Shown here piece by piece: positions 51,189 to 60,774 of a stretch of DNA of 64,000 nt. The stretch's first letter is position 1. Every line of letters starts with the position of its first letter. The notes below the pieces were generated by a model, which did no database searches, was not told the origin of the DNA, and saw only the letters and a program-made list of their open reading frames with translations. The position numbers and the translations under genes are program-made. The stretch spans positions 1-64,000 of the forward strand of contig CAZCUX010000007.1 in assembly GCA_964502005.1 (NCBI GenBank). Direction: 5' to 3'. This DNA comes from CAJWOS01 sp964502005. Lineage in GTDB: Bacteria > Myxococcota_A > UBA796 > UBA2385.

Positions 51189-53717
51189 ATGCTGGATACT
51201 CCTCGGATGTTGCTCGACCGGTCAAGCGCGAACACGCGCTCGCGACAGGATTTGGCGGCGCCGCGTGAGGGAGGGCGAGACGACGAGACGGTAGTAGATG
51301 GGAACGCCGCTGCGCCGCATACTACGCTTCCGGAGTCTGCAGATGTAGGGGAAGTCAACGTTCAGGACATGTTGGCGCTCCCGGAAGGGCATCGAGAAGG
51401 CACCGGACGCTTCGAGTTTATTGAAAAGATTGGTTTTGGTGGCTTTGGCGAGGTTTGGAAGGCAAAAGATGCCCAACTGGGCCGCACGGTTGCAGTCAAA
51501 CTGCTGCGGCCACGCTGGGGGCGGGAGCCGCGATTTGTGCAGCAGCTTCGCCAAGAGGCCCGCGTCGCGAGCCAGCTCGTCCATCCTGCGATTGTCGCGG
51601 TGTATGACCTCGGAATGCTGGAGGATGGCTTTCCGTTTATTGTTATGGAGTTTGTCGACGGGCTTCCGTGGCATACATTTTTTGGAACGGGAAGCGGCGT
51701 CGCGCCCGACCCTCAGGTTGCATTCTCCGCGTTGCTTCAGTTGGTCGAAGGGCTGGCGTTTGGGCACCTTCGCGAAGTGCTCCATCGCGACATCAAGCCG
51801 AGCAACGTGTTGGTTTCGATGGAGCAGTTGTCTCCCCAAGAGGCGTGCCGTGTGCGCATTGTCGACTGGGGGCTTGCGTGTTTGGTCGAAGACCCTACCC
51901 AAGTTTCTAGCTCCACGTTGCGTGCCCCCGTCGGTACACCTGCTTACCTTGCGCCTGAAGTGCTGGCCGGGGCCGCGGTCACGCTGTCCGCCGATGTCTA
52001 CGCTGTCGGCGTGATGATGCACGAGCTGTTGTGGGGCCACCGCCCGATGGCTCCGGGCGAAGTCGAGCCCGATGAGCGAATGTTGATTGGCGATGCAGAC
52101 CTCGCCGCCATCTGTCGGGACTGTTTGCGGGTCGACCCCTGCAATCGTATTCCCAACGCTTTCTCGCTTCTGGAGCGGCTTCGCGAGTGGTGGCACGGCT
52201 GGCAGCGACGGGAGGATGTCGCGGCTGTATTGCGCCATGTCGACGACTTGGCGCACCAAGCGGCCAATGCAAGGATGCGTGGCGAGCGGTCGCGGGCGGT
52301 CGCGGCGGCATTGCGCGAAACGATTTTGCCCTCGGCGCCAGAGTCGCAAAAGCTGCCGCTGTGGAATGCAGAAGACGCCTTGCAGCGCGCGGAATCCGAC
52401 CTCTATCGGATTGAAAGCGACCGCATGGCGGCGCTCTTGGGGGCTCTCGCGATTGCGCCTCGCGCTCCTGCCGTTCGTTCGCGGCTGGCCGATATGCACC
52501 ACCGCTTGCACGTTGCAGCCATCGAGAGCGGAGACTCGGCGGCGGCTGCGCGCCATCTCGCCGCGCTAACGACCTTCGATGATGGCACTTGGAGCGCGTA
52601 TATTCGCGGTGTGTGCTCGATTTCGGTGCAATGCGATGTGCCCGGTGCGCGCGTGGAGGTTCGCCACCTGACCCATATTCGGCGGCGCATCACGGTTACG
52701 CCGCGCGTCCGGTGGGCGGGCCAAGCGGGGGAGACCACCGATGACCTTCCGATTGGCCGCTACGAAGTGCGGGTGTCGGCGGCGGGGCACCATCCTGCCG
52801 TGGTTTGCGTATCGCTGGGTCGCAATGAGCGTTGGTGCAACAGCATGCCGGGCACGGGCGAGGCCCATCCCATTCGGTTGTTGCGACACGAGGAGCTGTC
52901 GCCTGACGAAGCATATGTCGCTGCCGGTCCCCATGTGACGGGCGCTATCGACCCAACCGGTGAGGCACTCCCCATTCGCACGGTATTTACGGATGGCTTC
53001 GTCATTCGCAAAACCTGCGTGACGGTGGCAGAGTATATTGCATTCCTCAATCACCTTGTCCACGCGGGGGAAATGGCCGAAGCGCTCGACCGCGCTCCCC
53101 AGCAGCGGGGTGCTGCCGACGACGTGCCACTGTATCTTTTCGGACAGCGAGCCGATGGAACCTTTTACGCGCGCCCCGATTCTGATGGGGATGCTGTGTT
53201 TGACGACCACCCCGTTACATTGGTTCGTCCGCGGGATGCGATGGCCTATGCGCAGTGGTTGTCTGCGCAAACGGGGCAAGCATGGCGCCTTCCGTTTGAA
53301 TATGAGTGGGAAAAGGCGGCGCGGTCGGCGGATGGTCGCCGGTATCCGTTTGGGGACTACATCGACGCTTCGTGGGTGCGTTGTCTGGAACATCACGCCC
53401 CCAATACACGGCTGGCGATGGCGCGCGTGACGGACCACCCTGAAGATTGCAGCCCATTGGGTGTGTTGCAAATGGCGGGAAATGTATTTGAAATGACGGC
53501 AAGTCCCCATACAATGTCGGGGCCGCGTGTATGCGAATCGGGTCGCTGGCAGGAGGAATCGGCGGCGGCAGAGGCCAAGCGTGTGCTGCGGGGAGGCGCG
53601 TGGGGCCGCGACATTTCCCGCTGCTTGGCCACGCATCGAACCGTGCTCGCGGACCACCGAACGCCCTTGGTCGGCTTTCGCTTGGTGCGCGACATCACGG
53701 ATGTGCCTGGCGAATGA
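51189..53717 (+). CDS. Ser/Thr kinase fused to FGE-sulfatase-like (SUMF1) domain
   Basis: An 842-residue cytosolic protein. The N-terminal kinase (about 75-340) has Gly loop IGFGGFGEVW (Gly82), VAVKLLRPRW, LHRDIKPSNVLV (Asp201), VDWGLA (DWG in place of DFG, Asp226), GTPAYLAPEVLAG and DVYAVGVMMHELLWG. A helical linker (about 350-480) and a PEGA-like beta segment (VPGARVEVRHLTHIRRRITV) follow. Residues about 590-835 resemble formylglycine-generating-enzyme-like domains: AYIAFLNHL-type start, WRLPFEYEWEKAARS, GVLQMAGNVFEMTA and VLRGGAWGRDISRCLATHR. Such fusions occur in Pkn1-like and deltaproteobacterial kinases. The FGE-like part may bind a ligand rather than catalyse. Confidence 0.93.
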   Translation: MLDTPRMLLDRSSANTRSRQDLAAPREGGRDDETVVDGNAAAPHTTLPESADVGEVNVQDMLALPEGHREGTGRFEFIEKIGFGGFGEVWKAKDAQLGRTVAVKLLRPRWGREPRFVQQLRQEARVASQLVHPAIVAVYDLGMLEDGFPFIVMEFVDGLPWHTFFGTGSGVAPDPQVAFSALLQLVEGLAFGHLREVLHRDIKPSNVLVSMEQLSPQEACRVRIVDWGLACLVEDPTQVSSSTLRAPVGTPAYLAPEVLAGAAVTLSADVYAVGVMMHELLWGHRPMAPGEVEPDERMLIGDADLAAICRDCLRVDPCNRIPNAFSLLERLREWWHGWQRREDVAAVLRHVDDLAHQAANARMRGERSRAVAAALRETILPSAPESQKLPLWNAEDALQRAESDLYRIESDRMAALLGALAIAPRAPAVRSRLADMHHRLHVAAIESGDSAAAARHLAALTTFDDGTWSAYIRGVCSISVQCDVPGARVEVRHLTHIRRRITVTPRVRWAGQAGETTDDLPIGRYEVRVSAAGHHPAVVCVSLGRNERWCNSMPGTGEAHPIRLLRHEELSPDEAYVAAGPHVTGAIDPTGEALPIRTVFTDGFVIRKTCVTVAEYIAFLNHLVHAGEMAEALDRAPQQRGAADDVPLYLFGQRADGTFYARPDSDGDAVFDDHPVTLVRPRDAMAYAQWLSAQTGQAWRLPFEYEWEKAARSADGRRYPFGDYIDASWVRCLEHHAPNTRLAMARVTDHPEDCSPLGVLQMAGNVFEMTASPHTMSGPRVCESGRWQEESAAAEAKRVLRGGAWGRDISRCLATHRTVLADHRTPLVGFRLVRDITDVPGE

Positions 53718-53764
53718 AGCGAAATTCCTAAGCCAATGTCTTTGAAGATAAGCACCTATTGCGC

Positions 53765-54157
53765 TTAGTCGCGATTTTGCATATTATGCGCGACTTGGGT
53801 ATAGAACTCCGTAAGGATTGCGCGTGCTTGGGGAATCACGCCTACCTCGGTCATCGCGCGGTCCATACACGCCACCCATTGATCCCGCTCTGCGGGGCCA
53901 ATGGCGACGTGCATGTGGCGCATCCGCAGCCTCGGATGGCCGTGTCTCTCGAAGTAAAGGTTGGGACCGCCAAGGCGCCCGGACAGAAACTCGAACAAGC
54001 GCTGGGCTGCTTGGCGGGTGTCGCCGCCGTGGCTTGCCTTGAGCTCCGCGTATTCGGGTTCGGTGTCCATCAAAGCATAGAAGCGGTCAACGACGGCCTG
54101 GAGGCCTGCCTCGCCACCGAGGGCTTCATAGGCGCTGACGCCTTCTTCTTGACTCAT
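53765..54157 (-). CDS. Group II truncated hemoglobin-like protein
   Basis: A 130-residue globin starting MSQEEGVSAYEALGGEAGLQ, the ALGGE start of truncated hemoglobins, with RFYALMDTEPEY, the E-F helix LFEFLSGRLGGPNLYFERHG, the proximal-His region RLRMRHMHVAIGPAERDQW and a G8-like Trp that marks group II. It binds oxygen or NO and may act in NO detoxification or redox chemistry. The longer frame upstream (MNAPFGFPLPARKAIT) is not globin-like. Divergent from thyA by about 133 bases. Confidence 0.92.
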   Translation of the reverse strand: MSQEEGVSAYEALGGEAGLQAVVDRFYALMDTEPEYAELKASHGGDTRQAAQRLFEFLSGRLGGPNLYFERHGHPRLRMRHMHVAIGPAERDQWVACMDRAMTEVGVIPQARAILTEFYTQVAHNMQNRD

Positions 54158-54290
54158 TGTGATTGCCTTCCGCGCGGGGAGGGGGAACCCGAAGGGCGCG
54201 TTCACCTCCGGTGTGGTAACGATTGGCTAACCACACGTCGGCGAACAGTCCGAGTCCCATTGGGGCCAACCAGACCGAGATCAGCTTCGT

Positions 54291-55133
54291 ATGCAGCCGT
54301 ACCTCCAGCTTCTTCGCACTGTCCTCGACGAGGGCGTCGACCGCACGGATCGAACAGGAACGGGTACGCGAAGCCTGTTCGGCGCCCAGCTGCAGTTCGA
54401 TTTGCGGGAGGGCTTTCCGGCCGTCACGACGAAGCGGCTGCACTTCAAGAGCGTAGTGCACGAGCTGTTGTGGTTTTTGCGCGGCGAGACCCATGTGGGG
54501 TCGTTGCAAGCTGCAGGCGTGCGAATTTGGGACGAGTGGGCGACCGCTGCGCAAACCGCGCGCTTTGGTCGACAAGAAGGTGAGCTTGGCCCCGTTTACG
54601 GCCATCAGTGGCGAAACTTCGGCGCAACGCGCGCATCCGACGGCACGTATGCGCGCGACGGGGTAGACCAGATAGCGCGGGTCTTGTCCCAAATACGGGA
54701 TACGCCTGATAGTCGGCGGATTTTGTTGTCGGGCTGGAACCCCAAAGAAGTAGAAATGGTGGCACTTCCGCCATGTCATACGCTGGTCCAGTTTTATGTC
54801 GCGCAGGGCAACCTCAGCGCCCACCTCTACCAACGAAGTGGGGACATCTTTTTGGGTGTCCCGTTCAACATTGCCAGCTACGCACTGTTGACGCATCTTC
54901 TCGCCAAAGCAGCGGGCCTCGGCGTGGCGCGCCTGGTGCACTCGTTTGGCGACGTTCACTTGTATCGCAACCACTTCGCACAAGCGCAATTGCAGCTAAC
55001 CCGCACGCCACGGCCAAATCCGCGCTTGCGAATAGCCGGGGACGTTGGCGATTTGCGCGGGGTCCAGCCGGAACAAATTCAGCTCGAAGGCTATGAACCT
55101 CACCCTGCGATTCGCGCGGAAGTGTCGGTCTGA
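54291..55133 (+). CDS. thyA: Thymidylate synthase
   Basis: A 280-residue ThyA: MQPYLQLLRTVLDEGVDRTD, TGTGTRSLFGAQLQFDL (folate site), catalytic Cys162 in ALPPCHTLVQFYV, QRSGDIFLGVPFNIASYA and LVHSFGDVHLYRNH. It methylates dUMP to dTMP using methylene-tetrahydrofolate. The stop overlaps the ATG of folA by one base (TGATG), so the two are coupled and the dihydrofolate formed is re-reduced by the partner. Confidence 0.98.
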   Translation: MQPYLQLLRTVLDEGVDRTDRTGTGTRSLFGAQLQFDLREGFPAVTTKRLHFKSVVHELLWFLRGETHVGSLQAAGVRIWDEWATAAQTARFGRQEGELGPVYGHQWRNFGATRASDGTYARDGVDQIARVLSQIRDTPDSRRILLSGWNPKEVEMVALPPCHTLVQFYVAQGNLSAHLYQRSGDIFLGVPFNIASYALLTHLLAKAAGLGVARLVHSFGDVHLYRNHFAQAQLQLTRTPRPNPRLRIAGDVGDLRGVQPEQIQLEGYEPHPAIRAEVSV

Positions 55134-55651
55134 TGGGTGTTGTCATTGTCATGGCCCAAGGGCCCGGCGGCGTCATCGGGGCGAAGGGGGGACTGCCTTG
55201 GCATGTCCCGGAGGACTTGCAGCATTTTCGTCGCCTCACTTGGGGACATGCGCTCGTGATGGGGCGCAAGACTTGGGATTCGATTGGACGGCCATTGCCG
55301 GGGCGCCATTCGATTGTGTTGACACGGACACCCGGTTGGACTGCGCCGGGTGCCGTAGGGGTGCCTGATTTTGCGACGGCGCTCGTGCGCGCGCGCGAGT
55401 GGGGGGACGATGCGCCGTGTGTGATTGGCGGCGCGAGTGTGTTTGCCGAAGCGCTCCATCATGCGCACCGGCTGCACCTGACCACCATCGACGGTCCCTA
55501 CGACGGCGACGTCTTTCTCGCACCCTTGGACCCCGCGTGTTGGGAAGAAGTCGAGCGCGTACCGGGAGTGACCCCCGGCGTCACGTTTTGTACGTTTGTG
55601 CCACGAGCTTCGATTCGTGCCGCGGACTTGCGCGCGCGGGCGCCGCGATAA
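55133..55651 (+). CDS. folA: Dihydrofolate reductase
   Basis: A 172-residue DHFR with MGVVIVMAQGPGGVIGAKGG, LPWHVPEDLQHFRRLT (catalytic acidic residue as in LPW...D), VMGRKTWDSIGRPLPGR and CVIGGASVFAEAL (NADPH loop). It regenerates tetrahydrofolate consumed by thyA, its coupled upstream neighbour. The C-terminal tail (RAADLRARAPR) is basic. The next gene is on the opposite strand, with about 97 bases between. Confidence 0.97.
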   Translation: MGVVIVMAQGPGGVIGAKGGLPWHVPEDLQHFRRLTWGHALVMGRKTWDSIGRPLPGRHSIVLTRTPGWTAPGAVGVPDFATALVRAREWGDDAPCVIGGASVFAEALHHAHRLHLTTIDGPYDGDVFLAPLDPACWEEVERVPGVTPGVTFCTFVPRASIRAADLRARAPR

Positions 55652-55748
55652 CGCACGATTCTGCACGCCGCGCAACGGACGAGGTGGCCAAGAACCTCGG
55701 AGGAAAGGGCATTTTGGGCAGGGAGAAGGTGCCGCGACGTCGGGGTCG

Positions 55749-57161
55749 TTACGGCTCGTCCGTCAGGTAGCCCAGCGCCCCAAGGGCCGCGCGTGTGTCC
55801 GCGTCGAGGTGCGCTACCCGGCGGCCCGGCATTCGCGCGTCAAAAATAGACAGCTCACGAATGAGCTGATGGTCATCATTCTCGCCGATGGGTTGCCCCG
55901 TTTGCCGCAAAAAGGTGCGCGGTGGGGTCGCGAGGTACGGCGCATGGGTCACGATGTGGGTTTGGGAGATTGCGGCGCGTTCGAAGTCGGCGTTGGGCCA
56001 GGCGTCGGCACGAATGTGGTCGATGGGCTTTGTGGCCTCGGCCAGCGCCGTGGGCCAATCGAGCGGCGGCGCGGCACCCCATAGGAGCGACAAGTCGAGG
56101 CCCGTTCCAAGGCCCGGTGAGCGGGGGGCGATTTGGGAAAGAAGGGTGGTGCCGACGTCTTCGGTGCGCACGGTTTGATTGACGACGACGCCGGCGGGAA
56201 TCGCGAACGCGCCGCGACCTGCGATGACCAGGGGGACGTGTACAATCGGCAGGTCCACATCGGGGCCGTGACGAAAGGGACGCTCCGGCTCTTCGTCGAA
56301 AATCTCTCCATGGTCCGAAAAAAGCACGATGAGGCTGTTGGTCAACATTCCGGCTGCCTCCAACCCTTCGAGTAGGCGACCAAATTGTTGGTCTACCCAC
56401 GCGACTTCGGCATGGTACAGCGCGGTGGCGTGGTCGCGGTCAGCGGTGCGAAGCGTGCCGTTGCGCGTTGCCTCGGTCAAATAGCCGATGCCGTCGCGGT
56501 TTCCGCCGGCTTGGCCATCGTAGGAGGGGTCGGTAAACTCTGCCTGGAGCGCCGGTGGCGCGCTGGACCATGGCATATGGGCGTCGTAATAGTGGACAAA
56601 AAGGAAGAGCGGTTGGTCAGTTGGGGCGGCCAAAGCAGCCTTGAGAGCGATGTCTGTTACAGTCTTTGCGTTGACTTCATAGGTGTTCAAGACGGCTGCT
56701 TGCCATCCGCCATCGTCATGGTACTCTCGGAAGCCTCGGTCGAGGCCCATCTTCGCTTCGAGCGCGTATGAGCCGACCACGGCGAGGGTGTCCCAGCCTT
56801 CTTGGGCGAAGCGGTCTGCCAGGACCTCGTGGTGGGGAGGAATCGGAAAGCCGTTTCGGGGAACGGCGTGGTCGTGCGCGTCCAGACCGGTCATCACCGT
56901 GGTGTGCGCAGCCAAGGTCGTGCTGCTCGACGACATCGCCCACGCAAAACGGACGCCCGTCTCCGCGAGCCTGTCGGCGGTAGGAGTGCGGGTGTTGGTG
57001 CCTCCGTAGCAGCCGAGGGCGTCGGTGCGGGTGGTGTCCCAGCTTGCGAGCAAAACCAGGGGGCGACCCACGCGCTGCGGCGCACATGCGACGCACAGAC
57101 CACCGACAACAGTGGGCAATATTATCCGCCATCGACCGGCAGATGGACCGTGTCCAGCCAT
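55749..57161 (-). CDS. Sulfatase-like alkaline-phosphatase-superfamily lipoprotein
   Basis: A 470-residue exported protein. The N-terminus MAGHGPSAGRWRIILPTVVG ends in GLCVAC, a lipobox-like site. Metal-binding signatures of the arylsulfatase/phosphoglycerol transferase group: ASWDTTRTDALGCYG, then SSSSTTLAAHTTVMTGLDAH, where the C/SxPxR sulfatase motif is replaced by a Ser/Thr-rich S-T-T-L-A-A-H pattern, and LFSDHGEIFDEE. The nucleophile is probably Thr or Ser rather than formylglycine, so phosphotransfer or unusual hydrolysis is possible. ATG 57161 has GGAGG seven bases upstream. It follows the B12 radical SAM gene by 53 bases on the same strand. Confidence 0.85.
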   Translation of the reverse strand: MAGHGPSAGRWRIILPTVVGGLCVACAPQRVGRPLVLLASWDTTRTDALGCYGGTNTRTPTADRLAETGVRFAWAMSSSSTTLAAHTTVMTGLDAHDHAVPRNGFPIPPHHEVLADRFAQEGWDTLAVVGSYALEAKMGLDRGFREYHDDGGWQAAVLNTYEVNAKTVTDIALKAALAAPTDQPLFLFVHYYDAHMPWSSAPPALQAEFTDPSYDGQAGGNRDGIGYLTEATRNGTLRTADRDHATALYHAEVAWVDQQFGRLLEGLEAAGMLTNSLIVLFSDHGEIFDEEPERPFRHGPDVDLPIVHVPLVIAGRGAFAIPAGVVVNQTVRTEDVGTTLLSQIAPRSPGLGTGLDLSLLWGAAPPLDWPTALAEATKPIDHIRADAWPNADFERAAISQTHIVTHAPYLATPPRTFLRQTGQPIGENDDHQLIRELSIFDARMPGRRVAHLDADTRAALGALGYLTDEP

Positions 57162-57214
57162 CAGCAAACCTCCACGACCGCCCAACGGACAGGTGGCGCG
57201 GAGGTCAAGCCAAT

Positions 57215-58702
57215 CTACGCCAAGACTTCCATGCCCGAGTCGTCGGCGGCGCCAGGGTCGTTCGCGAGCATTTGCCATGCGGTGCGCATCGAGCGCGCGA
57301 GCTCTTCGCGGCCTTTGATTCGCTTGAGGGCCCGGGCGATATACGTGGGGCGATAATAAAAACGGAGGTAAGCGAGGCGTGTCCAACGCTGAATCTCGGC
57401 GTCGGACATATCGCACAACGGGCGAGGAATGTCCTCGTTTACGCCTTTTTCGATGTGCTCTCGCCAGTAGTCACGGCCGGTCTCTTTGAGCAATAGCGTA
57501 TACATTTCCGTGGCCGGCATAGGCGTGACCTTGGAGAACTGTGCATAGTCAAGGTCCAGCTCCAGCGCCAAGCGAATCGTTTGCCGGATGGTGGCCTCTG
57601 TCTCGTATGGATTGCCCACCATAAAGTACCCGAACGTCGCGATGCCATGCTGGCTCGTTCGCCGCACGACGTCGCGATACATTTCGATAGAAGTGGACTT
57701 TTTGAGGGTTTGCAAGATTTCGCGGCTTCCGGACTCAATCCCGTAGTAGATACGATTGCAGCCCGCCGCGCGCATGGCCTTCAATACGTCATCGGTGATG
57801 CAGTCGACGCGGGTGCGGGCAGCCCACACAATCGGCAGCTTGCGTCTCTGAATCTCGTCACAAATTGCGATGACGCGGTCTTTTCGGATGGTAAATGAGC
57901 TGTCGAAAAAGTCGAGCTCGCGAATGCCGTGTTCGCGGTAACAAAGCTCGAGCTCGTCGACGACGTTGACCGGACTGCGCGCGCGAAACGGCTTGCTGCC
58001 TTGCTCGCAGAAAATACACTTGTAAGGACATCCCCGGCTCGTAATAAAGCAGGTGAAGTTCTTATATTGGCTAATAAAGCTGTAATAGATGGAGTTGTCG
58101 ATGAGGTGCCGGGCAGGGTAGGGCGACTCATCGACGTTGCAGTCGTCGGCGCGTGGCGTAACAACGACATGGCCATCGGGTTGGCGAAACGCGATTCCGC
58201 GGACGTCCGCGAGGTGGTGCCGTCGGACCAAGGCCACCAGCAACGCGGGGAGGGCCACCTCTGCTTCGTTGGTGACCGCATAGTCGATACACGAGTAGCC
58301 GAGGGTTTCTCGGGGATAAATGCTGAGGTGGACCCCTCCCACGATGACGGGAACATCGACCGCTGCGCGAATGGCTTTGATCCAGTCCATCGACTGAAAG
58401 AACAAGTAGGTGGTGAGGGTGTAGCCGATGTATGCGGGGCCAAATGCCTGGAGTCGCTGTACCGTTTGGTCGAGGGTGAGGCCCTCGGCATGGGCGTCGA
58501 TGAAAAGGACCTCGCAGCCTGCGTCTTCAAGAATCCCGGCGACGTACAATAGCGAAAGACTCGGGAAAATCCCGTAGTTTTCCTTGACTGTTTTGATGCC
58601 CGGTTCGTTTCGAACCGGCCCATACGGGGGATACACCAAGGCGACCCGCAAACCACCGAGGGTGCTGCGGGCACGGGCACCGATGCTAGACGGAGCGTTC
58701 AT
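57215..58702 (-). CDS. B12-dependent radical SAM enzyme
   Basis: A 495-residue protein with an N-terminal cobalamin-binding fold (VALVYPPYGPVRNEPG, LLYVAGILEDAGCEVLFID, VIVGGVHLSIYP) and a radical SAM core with TSRGCPYKCIFCEQ: cysteines 225, 229 and 232 in CX3CX2C spacing. RIYYGIESGSREIL and TFGYFMVGNPYET belong to the conserved barrel. The pattern is that of BchE/HpnR-like B12 methylases or ring-forming enzymes. The substrate is not evident; the adjacent sulfatase-like lipoprotein suggests envelope lipid or glycan modification. ATG 58702 is the first in-frame. Confidence 0.93.
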   Translation of the reverse strand: MNAPSSIGARARSTLGGLRVALVYPPYGPVRNEPGIKTVKENYGIFPSLSLLYVAGILEDAGCEVLFIDAHAEGLTLDQTVQRLQAFGPAYIGYTLTTYLFFQSMDWIKAIRAAVDVPVIVGGVHLSIYPRETLGYSCIDYAVTNEAEVALPALLVALVRRHHLADVRGIAFRQPDGHVVVTPRADDCNVDESPYPARHLIDNSIYYSFISQYKNFTCFITSRGCPYKCIFCEQGSKPFRARSPVNVVDELELCYREHGIRELDFFDSSFTIRKDRVIAICDEIQRRKLPIVWAARTRVDCITDDVLKAMRAAGCNRIYYGIESGSREILQTLKKSTSIEMYRDVVRRTSQHGIATFGYFMVGNPYETEATIRQTIRLALELDLDYAQFSKVTPMPATEMYTLLLKETGRDYWREHIEKGVNEDIPRPLCDMSDAEIQRWTRLAYLRFYYRPTYIARALKRIKGREELARSMRTAWQMLANDPGAADDSGMEVLA

Positions 58703-58838
58703 TCACACCTCATCAAAGGCAGGGTAGCCCAATTCGCGGACTTGCCCAATGGGGAATCCAGCTTCTCGAATTTGCGGGGCATACTGCGCCGAAATTCGAG
58801 GGCGGTCCACCGAACGGGGGCTGTCTGCGCGCGGTGCT

Positions 58839-60614
58839 TCACATGCGCTCGAGTACCGGCACGCCGAGGATTTCGAGACCACGGGCCAGAACGCGCGCGG
58901 TCAAATCAACGAGCGCCAACCGGCTGGTCCGCTCTTCGTCGCTGGAATTGAGGACGGGGACTTCCCGGTAGAAGCGATTGGTGCTTTGTGCGGTCTCGAA
59001 GAGGTAATCGCACAAGAGATTGGGCCGATGGGTGGACAATGCGAGGCCCACCACTTCGGGAAACCGCGCAAGCGCCATGACCAGCTCTCGCTCGCGCTCG
59101 TGTTGGGGCTGCACTGCGTCGAGCGCGATGTTGTCGAAGGAACCGCCGCTCTTTCGCAGGATGCTGCGGCACCGTGCGGTGGAGTACAGCAAGAAGACGG
59201 CGGTGTTTCCGTCGAGGCTCAACATGCGGTCCCACTCGAACACGACGTCGGACTGCGGGTTTTGAGAGAGGTCGGCATACCGTACGGAGCCAATGCCTAC
59301 CGCTTCGGCGACCGCCTGGCGCTCTGCTTCGGAGAGGTCGGGGCTCTTTGCGTCGACGACTTCGCGTGCGCGTCGAACCGCCTCGTCCAAGAGGTCGACG
59401 AGCCGGATGACATTACCAAGGCGCGTGCCCATGGCTCCTTCGGGGAGCTTGAGGGTGCCGAACCAGGAGTGGCGGAGCGACGTGGCTTCTGCGGACAAGC
59501 CGCGGTGGCTGCGAAATGCGCGCCATGCCTCGAAGACTTGTTGGAAATGCAGCTGCTGGCGGCCATCGGTGACGTAGACCACCTCCGCGGGCTGCCATTC
59601 TGCGAGGCGATATTCGAGCGTCGCGAGGTCGGTGGTGCCGTATAAGAAAGCGCCGTCCTGCTTGCGGATGACGAGCTTGCGGTCGCGGACGGCCTTGTTT
59701 TCGTGGTCGTCCGGGAATGCGATAATTACGGCGCCGTTGTCTTCTTGCGCGATGTTGGCTTCGAGGAGCGCTTCGACGACGCCGGGCAAATCGGGATTGT
59801 AGAACGACTCGCCCAACGTGACGTCAAACTGCACGCCAAGGCGCTGGTAGACCGACTCGAACTCCCGCATCGAGATGTCGATGAATTGCCGCCAAAGGGC
59901 GGTGTTGGCTTCATCGCCGGCCTGCAGCTTGGCGGTTTCGTGGCGGGCTTGGTCTGCGAGCGCGGGCTCTTGCTCGGCCCAAGTGCCGAACGCGACATAA
60001 AGTCGCTCCAACTCGCCGATGGGGTCTTCCGCGAACGCTGCGTCGTTGAGGTCGCGCCGCCACGCAACGATGAGCTTGCCAAACTGGGTGCCCCAGTCGC
60101 CGATGTGGTTGTCGGCGATGACGCGCCAGCCGGTTGCCGCATACAGCCGGTGAAGGGCGTTTCCGATAATGGTAGACCGCATATGGCCAATATGCATACG
60201 CTTGGCGACGTTGGGCGAGCTATAATCGACGACAACCGTTCGCCCGGCGCCGTCTTGGGGAATGCCAGCAAACGGGCTTTGGACCTGGCGCGCGACGTGG
60301 GCCGCAACCCAAGCCGCGTCGAGGTGGAAGTTGATGAACCCGGGGCCTGCGACCTCTACGCGCGTAACGGCGGGATGCGCCGGCAACGCTTGCACAACGG
60401 AGTCGGCCATCTTTCGTGGGTTGGATTTGAGGGCTTTTGCCAAGCGAAAGGCGTGATTGGACTGGTAGTCGCCAAACTTCGCATTGTTGGTGGGGCTGGC
60501 GGACTCAATGGAGTCGAGGACGCCGCCATGACCGAGCGAATCCGCAGCCTGAACCACGAGGTTGGTGAGCAATTCGGACAGTGTGGGAACATCTGCGGCG
60601 GACGGCGTAGACAT
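58839..60614 (-). CDS. argS: Arginyl-tRNA synthetase
   Basis: A 591-residue class I synthetase: the N-terminal domain is followed by SSPNVAKRMHIGHMRSTIIG with the HIGH motif (HIGH), DWGTQFGKLI, KQDGAFLYGTTDLAT, the KMSKR-equivalent AMGTRLGNVIRL, as usual for ArgRS, and the C-terminal anticodon-binding DALR region ending RGLEILGVPVLERM. It charges tRNA-Arg. ATG 60614 is supported by GGAG seven bases upstream; the open frame continues but is not argS-like. Confidence 0.97.
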   Translation of the reverse strand: MSTPSAADVPTLSELLTNLVVQAADSLGHGGVLDSIESASPTNNAKFGDYQSNHAFRLAKALKSNPRKMADSVVQALPAHPAVTRVEVAGPGFINFHLDAAWVAAHVARQVQSPFAGIPQDGAGRTVVVDYSSPNVAKRMHIGHMRSTIIGNALHRLYAATGWRVIADNHIGDWGTQFGKLIVAWRRDLNDAAFAEDPIGELERLYVAFGTWAEQEPALADQARHETAKLQAGDEANTALWRQFIDISMREFESVYQRLGVQFDVTLGESFYNPDLPGVVEALLEANIAQEDNGAVIIAFPDDHENKAVRDRKLVIRKQDGAFLYGTTDLATLEYRLAEWQPAEVVYVTDGRQQLHFQQVFEAWRAFRSHRGLSAEATSLRHSWFGTLKLPEGAMGTRLGNVIRLVDLLDEAVRRAREVVDAKSPDLSEAERQAVAEAVGIGSVRYADLSQNPQSDVVFEWDRMLSLDGNTAVFLLYSTARCRSILRKSGGSFDNIALDAVQPQHERERELVMALARFPEVVGLALSTHRPNLLCDYLFETAQSTNRFYREVPVLNSSDEERTSRLALVDLTARVLARGLEILGVPVLERM

Positions 60615-60774
60615 CGGCAAACTCCAGACCCGGGGGGAATTCCGGTCTGGTAACACGGCCCGCGGGTGGAATCGACGGAAGTGGCACTCCATCGGCGTCT
60701 GCTCGGGCTGGGCGAGGTATGATGCGGGCATTGTTCGTGGGATCGTTTGTCCCTCCACCGACGAGGAGTCGTTG

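Noticed and set aside
55749..57161. Typical arylsulfatase activated by the kinase-fused FGE-like domain
   Set aside because: The C/SxPxR motif needed for formylglycine is absent in the sulfatase-like protein.
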